Of a stretch of 64,000 nt of DNA, positions 51,678-60,550 are shown in pieces. The notes below the pieces were generated by a model, which was given only the letters and a program-made list of their open reading frames with translations, was not told the origin of the DNA and did no database searches. Origin of the DNA: CALNYX01 sp942490925 (GTDB taxonomy: Bacteria > Chlamydiota > Chlamydiia > Chlamydiales > JAAKFR01). The stretch is from assembly GCA_942490925.1 (NCBI GenBank), contig CALNYX010000017.1, forward strand, positions 1,054,001 through 1,118,000, in the 5' to 3' direction. Position 1 is the stretch's first letter. Each line of letters starts with the position of its first letter. The translations under genes and the position numbers were made by a program.

Positions 51678-53147
51678 ATGGTAAGAGTACGCATCGCCCC
51701 TTCACCAACCGGAGACCCACACGTCGGCACCGCCTACATGGCGCTGTTCAACCTGATCTATGCACGCCACTTTGATGGAAAGTTCATCTTGCGCATTGAA
51801 GATACGGACCGCTCGCGTAGTCGCCCTGAATACGAAGAAAATATCTACAATGCCCTAAAATGGTGCGGCATCCAGTGGGATGAAGGACCAGACGTCGGCG
51901 GCCCCCATGCTCCTTATCGCCAATCTGAGCGCTCAGAGATCTACAAAAAATATGCCTACCAGCTTCTCGATGAGGGCAAAGCCTACAAATGTTTTGCAAC
52001 GCCTGAAGAGCTTGCCGAGATGCGTCAGATCAGCAAAGGGTATGATCGCCGCTACCGCAACCTCAGCGCTGATGAAATTAAGCAGCGAGAGGATGAAGGG
52101 CAATCATTTGTCATCCGCCTCAAAGTTCCACTCACTGGTGAGTGCACCTTTGAAGACGCCGTCAAAGGGCGTATCACTTTCCCATGGGCAGATATTGACG
52201 ACCAAGTCCTGCTCAAGTCTGATGGCTTTCCAACCTACCACCTGGCCAATGTCGTCGATGATCACCTCATGGAAATCACGCATGTCATTCGTGGGGATGA
52301 GTGGATCAGCTCAACAGCAAAGCATATCCTCCTCTATGAAGTCTTTGGCTGGCAACCCCCTCAATTCCTACACATGCCACTTCTACTTGGCATCGATGGC
52401 AAAAAACTCTCCAAAAGAAAAAATCCGACATCGATTTTTTTCTATCGTGATAGCGGCTACCTTCCCGAAGCCTTTGTCAATTTCCTCTCACTCATGGGTT
52501 ACAGCATGCCCGATGACAATGAGCACTACACACTTGAGGAAATCATCAAAGCCTTTGATCCAAAACGGATTGGAACATCTGGCGCCATCTTTGATTTGAA
52601 AAAGCTCGACTGGCTCAACCAACACTACTTGATCAATACTATCCCAGAAAATCGTTTGTGGGAGCGGATTCAGCAGTGGGGTTTCAACAGCGCTTTCATG
52701 GAAAAGCTCATGCCCCTTTGCCACACACGCATCAAGACTTTTGGTGAGTTCATGGAGCTGTGTGATTTCTTCTTCATCAACCACCTCTCCTACACTCCAG
52801 AAGATCTCTCCCCTAAAAACATCACCCCAGAGCAAGCAGCTTCTGTTTTCCAGATCATCATCTGGGAGCTTGAAAAAGAGGACTTGTGGGACGGCCCGAG
52901 CATGCAAGAGGCCTCACGCAGAGCTGCAGAAGTCCTAGAGGTTCACCACAAAAAAGTGGTCATGCACCTGCTTTTTGTCGCCATCATGGGCAAAAAACAG
53001 GGACCTCCCCTATTCGACTCTGTCGCTATCCTGGGCAAGGATCGGACCCGTGCTCGCCTGCTCAACGCTATCGCAACTGTCGGTGGGCTCTCCAAGAAAA
53101 AGAGCGCCGCTTTGAGCGACCTTTGGCAGAAAAGCCTCTCTCTCTGA
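51678..53147 (+). CDS. gltX: Glutamyl-tRNA synthetase
   Basis: The 489-residue class I synthetase has APSPTGDPHVGTAY (HIGH as HVGT) and KLSKRKN as the KMSKS motif. The helical anticodon-binding domain fills the C-terminus. It charges tRNA-Glu and, in chlamydiae which use GatCAB, probably tRNA-Gln as well. It likely shares a transcript with the tsp paralogue. In C. trachomatis gltX lies near omcA and euo, and here it remains near euo. Confidence 0.96.
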   Translation: MVRVRIAPSPTGDPHVGTAYMALFNLIYARHFDGKFILRIEDTDRSRSRPEYEENIYNALKWCGIQWDEGPDVGGPHAPYRQSERSEIYKKYAYQLLDEGKAYKCFATPEELAEMRQISKGYDRRYRNLSADEIKQREDEGQSFVIRLKVPLTGECTFEDAVKGRITFPWADIDDQVLLKSDGFPTYHLANVVDDHLMEITHVIRGDEWISSTAKHILLYEVFGWQPPQFLHMPLLLGIDGKKLSKRKNPTSIFFYRDSGYLPEAFVNFLSLMGYSMPDDNEHYTLEEIIKAFDPKRIGTSGAIFDLKKLDWLNQHYLINTIPENRLWERIQQWGFNSAFMEKLMPLCHTRIKTFGEFMELCDFFFINHLSYTPEDLSPKNITPEQAASVFQIIIWELEKEDLWDGPSMQEASRRAAEVLEVHHKKVVMHLLFVAIMGKKQGPPLFDSVAILGKDRTRARLLNAIATVGGLSKKKSAALSDLWQKSLSL

Positions 53148-53292
53148 GAGGATATAACTCCGCATTGGCGGCCTCACACAACAACAGCCTGTTAAGATTG
53201 GGATAAGAAAAAAAGCGATGTATTTCATCTCACTACCTGTTAATATAATGATACAAGGTTTATTAATTGAAATTAATAAAAATATTACTTAT

Positions 53293-53314
53293 AATTAGTT
53301 AACTAAAACTAATT
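53293..53314. promoter_or_regulatory. 22-base dyad before the coiled-coil gene
   Basis: AATTAGTT and AACTAATT flank AACTAA, a perfect 8-base dyad ending 11 bases before the ATG at 53326. It overlaps the place expected for the promoter or leader and may be an operator or leader hairpin. Confidence 0.35.
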
Positions 53315-53325
53315 AAGGCAGAATA

Positions 53326-55455
53326 ATGACGCATGAAGTTGGAGGTCCTTCAGGATCTCATCAGCCACCACAATCTCAAGAGGCAGACAATCCTCGTACA
53401 GCACTTGACGGCTCTGTAGACCTAGCTGCGCGTACTGCCATTAATCTTACTGCAGATGAATCAGTTATCGATAGCAACATCATTGGAGTTAAAACCGATA
53501 AAGGGGAATTCACCCCTGTTCGAAAAGTGACGATCAAGCGTGAGCGAACATGGACAGAGTGGGGCAAAACGGCACTGAAGGCTTTAGCTGGAGTTGCTAT
53601 GATTGGACCCGTTCTCAATCCTAAATTTATCCGCAGCATCAAAAAAGAGCTTGGACCTGAAGAGCGCACGATTTATGAAAAGGCAAAACCAGAAGAGGTC
53701 CGCGGTTTTGAAGCTGCGGCTATCAAAGCACGTTCATTGCCGAACAATGAGGGAAAACTCGTCTATGACTGTCGCTATCAAGATCAACGCACAGCTTTTG
53801 CCAAAGAGCATTTTGAGTCGGCTCCCCACGAGTTTTTAGAAATTCCTGGTAAAGGGATGATCTGGACAGACGATACCCAAGGACGTATTATTTTCGTTCC
53901 CCTTGATGAGGGTGGACAGCATGACTTTGCCAATACCCAATCCTTTACAGCTTCTGATTCAGTTTCCGGCATGCGCCTGATTGGCCAACGACTCATGCGT
54001 ACAGGTGCGCAATTTGCAGAGCTTTATGATGCCGTTAATAAGGGGCTTCCAAGTGCAATGAAAAGTGAGATGGGTTACATGCTCGATGCCAAACATTTGG
54101 GTAGACACCGCCTAGAGGTGCTCAGAAAGATTCTTAAAATCCGTGGTGGCAGAGATGAGGAAATACGTAGAATTGGAGATAAGACAAATGTTCTTATAAG
54201 AAAGATCGCTCAATTAAAAGGTCGTCTAGCAGGCGATTTACAAGGGAATGAAAAAGACGTTTTCAAAGCACAGCTCAAAGAGTTCGAAGCTGAACAAGCA
54301 CATCTACGAAAAGAGATTGAAATTTGTCGTGAAGCTCCTGACCAAGGAGAAATTGCACAACAACAAGGGCAAGCTGATGAAATAGCAAGACTCGAAGCTG
54401 AGCTTGCACCTCTACTTGCATCACGTTATTCAACTATGGAACTCGATGCTGACGGAATCCCTCGACCTCTTGCTGGAGTAGAAAACCTTGCAGATACCCC
54501 TCCAATTGATTTTGATGCTGGCTCAGCTGGACGTACTGCAAAACTTCAAGCTTATATAAAAGATACAGAGGTTAGTCGTGATGGAATTGAAGGAAAACTA
54601 GAAGTATTCGAAACGCTGATTGATAATTTCAAAAAAAAGAAAAAGGCTGCTCTAGATAATCTAGCAAAAGAAAAAACTCAGGTGCAAGAAAATCTATCTA
54701 CAGTTCAAGCAACCTCTAATCAGGGTGTTGCAGCAATTAAGCATTGGAAAGAAGAAATTAAAGCGATTGATGCTAAGGTCAAGGCTGCTAATACCCATTT
54801 TGATGGTGAAATTGCGAAATTGGAAAAAGCTCGGGAACCTGAGATGAAAGTGGTCGCTGCCATGGAAAAAGAGATTGAGATTCTTGGCAAATATGAAGCG
54901 AAATGCGCTGAAATCCAAGAGGCTAACCGCGCCATCGGGCTTCTTGATCCCAACACAAGCGACAAAGATCAAGTTTTAGAAGCGCAAGCAAAGCGTGAAA
55001 CACTTCGCGGGGAAGCAGGAGCTCTTATCGACAAGCTCTACAAAACATCTGACACGTTACGGTTGCGTGAACCCTATGAGATCAAGCAGCGAATGGAACA
55101 AGCCATGAGCGGATTTAAGCCTTCGCAAATTTTGATCGATGTTGGAAACAACATGCTCAAAGTTGGGAATGTCGCCATCAATTGGAATGATGAGACAAAG
55201 CTTTTTGAGAAGGATGCTAAAATGACTGACGATGATGTAGGCATTAAAATCGACATTGATAGTGAGGTGTGGAAAATCTTGGCAAGAACCTACACAGATG
55301 AATACACCAAAACACTTAAGTTTATGCCTCAGAAAGGTGGCGGCCAAACAAGGGTGGCGCCGTTTGGTGTACCTACTCCTCCATCAGGAGGAGGTCATCT
55401 TAGCGCGCATGCAACGCATGCTGGGACTCACCAGCAAGGGCAGTCTCAAGTATAA
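53326..55455 (+). CDS. Large coiled-coil protein of unknown function (effector candidate)
   Basis: The 709-residue protein has a polar, Pro/Ser/Gln-rich start (1-25), a short hydrophobic patch (about 82-97), a mixed domain (about 105-245), then long charged helices with heptad character (about 265-365 and 410-550). The tail is rich in Gly, His and Gln. There is no signal peptide or recognised enzyme motif. The flexible N-terminus and coiled coils fit a type III secreted protein or its chaperone-bound form, but a structural protein is possible. In C. trachomatis the gene upstream of yebC is tarP; I see no sequence similarity to Tarp repeats. The 3' end overlaps pabC by 56 bases. Confidence 0.7.
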   Translation: MTHEVGGPSGSHQPPQSQEADNPRTALDGSVDLAARTAINLTADESVIDSNIIGVKTDKGEFTPVRKVTIKRERTWTEWGKTALKALAGVAMIGPVLNPKFIRSIKKELGPEERTIYEKAKPEEVRGFEAAAIKARSLPNNEGKLVYDCRYQDQRTAFAKEHFESAPHEFLEIPGKGMIWTDDTQGRIIFVPLDEGGQHDFANTQSFTASDSVSGMRLIGQRLMRTGAQFAELYDAVNKGLPSAMKSEMGYMLDAKHLGRHRLEVLRKILKIRGGRDEEIRRIGDKTNVLIRKIAQLKGRLAGDLQGNEKDVFKAQLKEFEAEQAHLRKEIEICREAPDQGEIAQQQGQADEIARLEAELAPLLASRYSTMELDADGIPRPLAGVENLADTPPIDFDAGSAGRTAKLQAYIKDTEVSRDGIEGKLEVFETLIDNFKKKKKAALDNLAKEKTQVQENLSTVQATSNQGVAAIKHWKEEIKAIDAKVKAANTHFDGEIAKLEKAREPEMKVVAAMEKEIEILGKYEAKCAEIQEANRAIGLLDPNTSDKDQVLEAQAKRETLRGEAGALIDKLYKTSDTLRLREPYEIKQRMEQAMSGFKPSQILIDVGNNMLKVGNVAINWNDETKLFEKDAKMTDDDVGIKIDIDSEVWKILARTYTDEYTKTLKFMPQKGGGQTRVAPFGVPTPPSGGGHLSAHATHAGTHQQGQSQV

Positions 55456-56167
55456 GCCTCTCATAAGCTTCAGTGAGGCTATTATCTATTCTAAATTCTC
55501 TCTCTTCAATTTGAGTGATAGGAACCACTCCTGAAAGGGTGTTGGTGCGAAAAAGATTTGCCTCTTTTGGAATCTGCTCAAGTCTCACTTTGACATATTT
55601 GACATGATCGACAAGTGTGCAAACCTTGGAAAGCGTCAGCCCTGCATAGAGCGGCAGATCGTGTGATGGGGTATAGAGGATATTATTGTGGAGCCAGCAG
55701 AGGTTGCCGTAGGAAGCTTCAAGCAAATACCCCTCTGGAGAGAGTGAAATTCCATCATCAAAACCACGTGTTTTGGCCTCTTTGAGAAGCATCAATCGGT
55801 TGAGGTTAGCAAGGGTTTTGATTTGTGCATGCACAAGTGCTAGAGGATGAGAAGAGAGCGCTAGGCGAAGTGGTCCTTTTTGCGGCGTAAAGGGAACCAT
55901 AAAAATGATCAGGGAATTGGCTGTAACGAGAATACGAAGACGACCCGTTGGTTGATCGATGATAGGATCGATCATCTCATGTGTAATAAGCGGCATGGTT
56001 AAATCGAGCTCTGAGCACTGTTGAGAGAGTCTTTGTAAATGCTCATCTAAAAATAGTGGAACGCCTTCTCGCACTTGGATGGTGGAAAAGAGGCCTTCAC
56101 CATAGAGCACGGCAGGATCATCTACGGGAATGCTAGCGTGCGCAGTATGCTTGCCATTGTAATACAT
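55400..56167 (-). CDS. pabC: Aminodeoxychorismate lyase-like PLP enzyme (class IV)
   Basis: I use the ATG at 56167 (256 residues), where the fold IV core MYYNGKHTAHASIPVDDPAVL begins; the longer frame to 56260 lies deep in pabB. Motifs include YGEGLFSTIQVREG near the N-terminus, KTLANLNRLMLLKEAKTRG with the probable PLP-Lys (in TLANLN-type context), and EASYGNLCWLHNN. It releases pyruvate from aminodeoxychorismate to give p-aminobenzoate for folate. It overlaps pabB by about 35 bases, which supports pairing; a D-amino-acid or branched-chain aminotransferase role is less likely. Confidence 0.82.
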   Translation of the reverse strand: MYYNGKHTAHASIPVDDPAVLYGEGLFSTIQVREGVPLFLDEHLQRLSQQCSELDLTMPLITHEMIDPIIDQPTGRLRILVTANSLIIFMVPFTPQKGPLRLALSSHPLALVHAQIKTLANLNRLMLLKEAKTRGFDDGISLSPEGYLLEASYGNLCWLHNNILYTPSHDLPLYAGLTLSKVCTLVDHVKYVKVRLEQIPKEANLFRTNTLSGVVPITQIEEREFRIDNSLTEAYERLILETALAGESQHALHAR

Positions 56168-57344
56168 CAAAGATCGACCGCCCTTTGTGAAAGGTTTCTT
56201 CATACTCTTTTTCTGGATCGGAATCATACACGATTCCTCCTCCCAGTTGCACCTGGACACCTTTTTTGTTCACAAGCAGGGTGCGAATGGCTAAATTAAA
56301 GCTGTAATCACCACCAGGAGAAAAATGTCCAATGGCGCCTGTATATACGCCTCGAGGCCTTTTTTCAATATCTGCAATAACTTCCATTGCGCGCAGCTTT
56401 GGACAACCTGTGATCGATCCACCTGGGAATAATTGTCGTATCTGATCAACAGGATGAAGCTCTTGTTTCACTTGTCCTTCAATTGTTGAAACTAGGTGGT
56501 AGACATCTGTGAAGGTTTGACACTCCCACATTTTGAGTACTTCAACAGTTGTGGGATCGCAAATTTTGGAGAGATCATTGCGCATCAAATCGGTGATCAT
56601 CAGTAGCTCTGAGCGCTCTTTTTCTGAAGCAAGCAGGCGCTCTTTCTCTCCTTCTAGGCGAGGTGCTGTCCCTTTGATGGGACAGGTACGAATTTGACTC
56701 CCACGCTTTTTCAAAAAGAGCTCAGGAGAGGAGGAGACAATTTGAAATTCGCCACAATTGATGAAGGCTGAGTAGGGAGCGGGATTTTGTGTGTAAAGTT
56801 GCTCGAAAAGATCGCAGGGGTCAACCTTTCCTTCAAATTGGAAGCTCTGTGAGAGGTTGGCTTGGTAGATTTCACCTGCTTCGATTTGCTCTTTAATCAA
56901 TGCAATTTTAGCAAGGTAGCTGCTATGAGTATCTGATTGGGATGCGAGATGCATCTCAATTGGACCCATGACTCTTTGAGGACGATCTGGAAGGGGTTTG
57001 CCATAAACCGTTTGGCCTTTGTCTGTGTAACGTATGACTGTAGTAGGCCTATAGAAGATGGTGGCAGGTAGCGTTGTTTTAGGACCTTCAATGTGGTAGT
57101 CAGGATCTGCAAAATAACCCATCTCATAGCTTAGAAAGCCGACGTAGAAGTGGTTTTTAAGCTGTTTTTTCAGTTGCTCCCAACACCCTTGTTTGGGAGG
57201 GATGACGATTTTTTCGTCAGGAAAGAGCGCAAGATAGACGGCGTCTTCTGTGAAAAGAAGCGCTGTTCCCTCAACGTCCGCGAAGGCGTGGAGATCAGAG
57301 CTCCATGTTGTGATAGACGGTATTGACATCATCGAGATCTTCAA
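56133..57344 (-). CDS. pabB: Aminodeoxychorismate synthase component I
   Basis: The 403-residue protein has the chorismate-binding signatures EIYQANLSQSFQFEG, PIKGTAPR, MITDLMRNDLSKICDP, and PGGSITGCPKLRAME. The short N-terminal part is like PabB rather than TrpE. It makes aminodeoxychorismate from chorismate and ammonia or glutamine; no pabA amidotransferase is in view. Starts at 57344, 57332 or 57329 are possible, all within the end of yebC. C. trachomatis lacks pabB and uses the CADD route, so a PabB/PabC pair is a metabolic difference. Confidence 0.9.
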   Translation of the reverse strand: MKISMMSIPSITTWSSDLHAFADVEGTALLFTEDAVYLALFPDEKIVIPPKQGCWEQLKKQLKNHFYVGFLSYEMGYFADPDYHIEGPKTTLPATIFYRPTTVIRYTDKGQTVYGKPLPDRPQRVMGPIEMHLASQSDTHSSYLAKIALIKEQIEAGEIYQANLSQSFQFEGKVDPCDLFEQLYTQNPAPYSAFINCGEFQIVSSSPELFLKKRGSQIRTCPIKGTAPRLEGEKERLLASEKERSELLMITDLMRNDLSKICDPTTVEVLKMWECQTFTDVYHLVSTIEGQVKQELHPVDQIRQLFPGGSITGCPKLRAMEVIADIEKRPRGVYTGAIGHFSPGGDYSFNLAIRTLLVNKKGVQVQLGGGIVYDSDPEKEYEETFHKGRSIFDVLQWQAYCAR

Positions 57345-58011
57345 GCCACTCTATAAGCGCTTCATTGGCGCGTTTTGTCTCTTCATCACACGGAACAAGC
57401 AGCTTGGGCAACATCTCAATTTCTGCTTCAGCAGTCTCTACTTTCATCTCTTCGAGTTTCTCTTTAACGCTATAGAGCTCACTTGCATCTGTGGTGATCA
57501 TGTAGTTTTCATCTGCCGCTTCAAAATCTTCGGCTCCAGCATCAATCGCTGCTTGGAAAAGGGTCTCTTCATCTCCACTACTTGTAGGAACTTGAATCAC
57601 GCCCTTTCGGTCAAAATTGTAGCTCACAGAGCCCGGCTCCGCGATATTTCCGCCACGCTTATTTGTCGCAATGCGCATATCAGAGGCGGTGCGGTTTTTG
57701 TTGTCTGTCATCGCCTCAACGATAATACCAACGCCTCCATGTCCATAGATCTCATACATCATCTCAATGAAATCAGATTGGTCGGGATTCATTGCTTTTG
57801 AGATGTTGCGCTCGACGTTCTCATTGGGAACATTGGCAGCTTTGGCTTTTTGAATGGCTAAACGGAGGCGTGGATTTGACTTAGGATCATCACCACCAAT
57901 TTTAACTGCGCTGATAATCTCTTTGGCGATGCGTGAAAAGATTTTGCCTTTCTGCTGATCTGCACGCCCCTTTTTGTGCTTGATGTTTGCCCATTTACTA
58001 TGTCCAGCCAT
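57295..58011 (-). CDS. yebC: YebC/PmpR-family protein
   Basis: The 238-residue protein starts MAGHSKWANIKHKKGRAD, the family hallmark, with YEIYGHGGVGIIVEAMTDN in the middle and an acidic C-terminal domain. Members act as DNA-binding regulators or, as shown for YebC2-type proteins, help ribosomes through proline runs. It corresponds to C. trachomatis CT457. It overlaps pabB. Confidence 0.96.
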   Translation of the reverse strand: MAGHSKWANIKHKKGRADQQKGKIFSRIAKEIISAVKIGGDDPKSNPRLRLAIQKAKAANVPNENVERNISKAMNPDQSDFIEMMYEIYGHGGVGIIVEAMTDNKNRTASDMRIATNKRGGNIAEPGSVSYNFDRKGVIQVPTSSGDEETLFQAAIDAGAEDFEAADENYMITTDASELYSVKEKLEEMKVETAEAEIEMLPKLLVPCDEETKRANEALIEWLEDLDDVNTVYHNMEL

Positions 58012-58012
58012 C

Positions 58013-58717
58013 CTAGAAAATCAACTCCTTATGTTTTTTTTCCCATTTCATCGCCATGTCATACTCCGCAAATTGCTTCTCCAGGCGTTTAAACTCTGGC
58101 GTATGCACACGGTAGTACCCCATGGCATCTGTCTTCCCTGGTACAACGTTATGTAACATCTCATGATAGACAACAAAGGCGACAAAATAGGGAGGATAGA
58201 AAGCATCATCGAGCATCCGATGGATTTTGATCAACTTCAAAGAGTCGTGGTACTGCCCAAAGGTGATGTGGGAACGTCGTCTTTTAGGAGGGGCTCCAAA
58301 CCAGGTGATCTCAAGATTAAGAGAATTTTTGAAGTAGGTGCGATTGATCCGCTTGTAAATCTCGCGGAGATTATAAACTTTTCCTTGGTGATCAAGCTTT
58401 TTTTTGTTCACTAAATGGGAGTAGTCAAGGCGGGGCAAATTCTCCTGGATAAACGTACGTAAGACCAACTGGTTGCGCTGTTTATCTCGGCGAGTTCCAC
58501 GCACATAGTGCGCCACTGCTGCAATCACTTCATCTGGTGCCTCTAAAAACATGCGATGCATCGATAGACGACGGCGATCGAGCAAGCTCAACATGGTGGA
58601 GCGGTTTTCATTGACGATCAGATCGAGTGGAAATTTGAGGTGACGAGAGATCTTTTTTTGAAATTCCTCAACTCTACAAGACTCTTTCCATGATGATTTT
58701 CCCGACATACTTCCCAT
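58013..58717 (-). CDS. SprT-like zinc metalloprotease domain protein
   Basis: The 234-residue protein has HEMLH (185-189) with a third probable zinc ligand His205 (VHTPEF), the SprT-like layout. LREIYKRINRTYFKNSL and ITWFGAPPKRR precede it as in SprT/Spartan-type proteases, which in eukaryotes clear DNA-protein crosslinks. The bacterial role is unsettled. The start at 58717 lies inside the upstream acetyltransferase gene; ATG 58708 is equally possible. It sits between yebC and the acetyltransferase in an operon with prfB. Confidence 0.8.
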   Translation of the reverse strand: MGSMSGKSSWKESCRVEEFQKKISRHLKFPLDLIVNENRSTMLSLLDRRRLSMHRMFLEAPDEVIAAVAHYVRGTRRDKQRNQLVLRTFIQENLPRLDYSHLVNKKKLDHQGKVYNLREIYKRINRTYFKNSLNLEITWFGAPPKRRRSHITFGQYHDSLKLIKIHRMLDDAFYPPYFVAFVVYHEMLHNVVPGKTDAMGYYRVHTPEFKRLEKQFAEYDMAMKWEKKHKELIF

Positions 58718-59180
58718 CTTCTTTCATGAAATATTTTTGATTTCCAACCTCTTTAAAACCAAAACGGTGGTACAAAGAAACAGCTGGATTTCCTTCATAC
58801 ACCTCAAGATAAATAACTTCCATTCCAAAATAGTTTTTTGCCAAATGAAGCAAATTGTTGATGAGAACCGTGCCGACACCCTTACCTCGCATCTCACCTG
58901 AAACGATGATAGAGAGAAGGCATTGGTGAACAAGTTTTTTGTAAGGCATCAGACAGAGGGTCGCTAAACCACATGCTTTTCCATTCATTGTGGCTGTCAA
59001 ACTACTTTTATAGCGTGAAAAGCTGATCCAATGTTTGACAGAGTCATCAACTTCCATCTCATCGACCATCGGAAAGCCAACTAGTACACCAGGTTCCATC
59101 AACCACTCTTTTAAGGGCCCTGAATCTTCTAATGAAGTGTAGCGTAACTCAAGCCCTGGAATTTCAGGGAATTCACTCAT
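58674..59180 (-). CDS. GNAT-family N-acetyltransferase
   Basis: The 168-residue protein has the acetyl-CoA loop SGEMRGKGVGTVLINNLL (about 93-110) and the EVYEGNPAVSLYHRFGF motif of GNAT enzymes. It resembles RimI/YhhY-type acetyltransferases; substrate unknown. It overlaps the end of prfB by eight bases. In C. trachomatis an acetyltransferase gene (CT458) also lies between yebC and prfB, so the context is conserved. Confidence 0.9.
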   Translation of the reverse strand: MSEFPEIPGLELRYTSLEDSGPLKEWLMEPGVLVGFPMVDEMEVDDSVKHWISFSRYKSSLTATMNGKACGLATLCLMPYKKLVHQCLLSIIVSGEMRGKGVGTVLINNLLHLAKNYFGMEVIYLEVYEGNPAVSLYHRFGFKEVGNQKYFMKEDGKYVGKIIMERVL

Positions 59181-60277
59181 GACCTTTTTCCTTTAGGTAG
59201 GCAATGATGAAATCGTCGAGCAGCTCGCCATCCATCATTGCACTGATATTTCCACTCTCGTAATTGGTGCGTGTATCTTTCACCAACGTATAGGGTTGGA
59301 ACACATAATTACGAATTTGCGATCCCCATGCAATCTCTTTTTTTTCTCCGCCTAGCTCTTTCAAACTATCTTTACGTTCTTGCTGCATCTGTTCATAGAG
59401 CTTAGCTCTGAGCATCTTCATGCAAGTCTCACGATTTTTGATCTGACTTCTCTCCTGCTGACAACTCACGACAGTGTTCGTCGGCATATGGGTGATCCGT
59501 ACAGCAGAGTCGGTGGTATTCACATGCTGTCCGCCAGCTCCAGACGAGCGAAAAGTATCGACGCGTAGATCGGCAGGGTTGATGTCGACTTGTATATCGT
59601 CTGAGATCTCAGGAGTTACATCGATTGAAGCAAAACTCGTATGCCTTCTAGCTCCACTGTCGAAAGGAGAGATCCGCACAAGGCGATGTACCCCTTGCTC
59701 AGCCTTGGCATAGCCATAGGCAAAAGGGCCTGAAAGCTTGTAAGTCGCGCTTTTAATCCCAGCGACTTCTCCATTGACCATGTCAACAACTTCGATCTTC
59801 CAACCGCGCCGCTCTGCCCATCTTTGGTACATCCTCCCAAGCATCAAGGCCCAGTCACACGCCTCTGTTCCGCCAGCTCCCGAGTTGATGCTCAAATAGC
59901 AATCGTTGCTATCTAGTTCACCAGAGAGCATCCGACGCGCTTCAAGCTCGCCTAAAACCTTATCAATCTTTGTCAGCTCTTGCTCAAGCTCATCGAGCAT
60001 GGTCTCATCACCCTCTGCATCAGCTTCAGGTAAAAGAGCTTCAACATCGGCAAACCGCTGCTTCATCTCCTTGTAGGGATCTGTCCAACTTTTGAGCTTG
60101 TTCCCCTCCTGAATCACCTTTTGGGCGCGTTCATTGTCATCCCAAAAATTAGACTCTGCCATGAGCTCATCGAGCTCATCTACCCGTTTTTGTTTGGATT
60201 CCAGGTCAAAGATACCTCCACATGTGGAGGAGACGCTCACTCACACTTTTTTGCTTTTCAACGATTTCTTCTTTCAT
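59173..60277 (-). CDS. prfB: Peptide chain release factor 2, with programmed +1 frameshift
   Basis: Translation starts at ATG 60277 (AGAGGA upstream) and gives 23 residues, ending MWRYL before an in-frame TGA at 60208-60206. Skipping the T at 60208 continues into GAC at 60207 and the long frame, for about 367 residues in all. The site reads AGG-TAT-CTT-TGA-C with a GGAGG Shine-Dalgarno-like element just before, the classic RF2 autoregulatory site. The main frame has the SPF tripeptide (VRISPFDSG) that reads UGA/UAA and the GGQ catalytic motif (SGAGGQHVN). Low RF2 favours frameshifting and restores synthesis. Confidence 0.96.
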
Positions 60278-60307
60278 CTATTTAATCCTCTGCTCTATAA
60301 GTTCTAC

Positions 60308-60550
60308 ATGCTTGCTATTTCAGCTTTCACTACATCTGTTGCTACAACGGCCGTGGCCACGCAACACTTTCTGCTCCCCTTTTTTCTCAATCCAACTCAA
60401 AATAAAGCGGGTCTCTTTTTGATCTGTGGAGCCACTGTGCTCCTCTGCGTTGGGCTCTGCTTCCTCATCAAGACGATCTATGACAAGATAATGCAACCTG
60501 CTGCGCCTTCAACTGATACTCCCACTGCAACCCCTGACGCGACTGCTTAG
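60308..60550 (+). CDS. Small two-segment hydrophobic protein, possibly Inc-like
   Basis: From ATG 60308 the frame gives 80 residues; the longer ORF to 60134 is only the antisense of prfB. Two hydrophobic stretches (about 3-26 and 35-57) are followed by a Pro/Thr/Ala tail. No Shine-Dalgarno is evident, and the 3' end overlaps the pyrophosphorylase gene by 83 bases. The bilobed hydrophobic pattern resembles chlamydial inclusion-membrane proteins, but the evidence for a real gene is moderate. Confidence 0.4.
   Translation: MLAISAFTTSVATTAVATQHFLLPFFLNPTQNKAGLFLICGATVLLCVGLCFLIKTIYDKIMQPAAPSTDTPTATPDATA

Noticed and set aside
51880..52599. 239-codon ORF on the plus strand inside gltX
   Set aside because: It is a shifted frame within a complete, motif-rich gltX. 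The composition is Ser/Lys-rich, as expected from a shadow.
53010..53228. 72-codon minus-strand ORF with a lipoprotein-like start (ILTGC)
   Set aside because: Most of it is antisense to the end of gltX, the rest of the protein has no features, and there is no clear ribosome site. The signal-like start is probably chance.
60134..60307. N-terminal extension of the small membrane ORF at 60308
   Set aside because: It is the antisense of the prfB start. Only the part from ATG 60308 shows a protein-like pattern.
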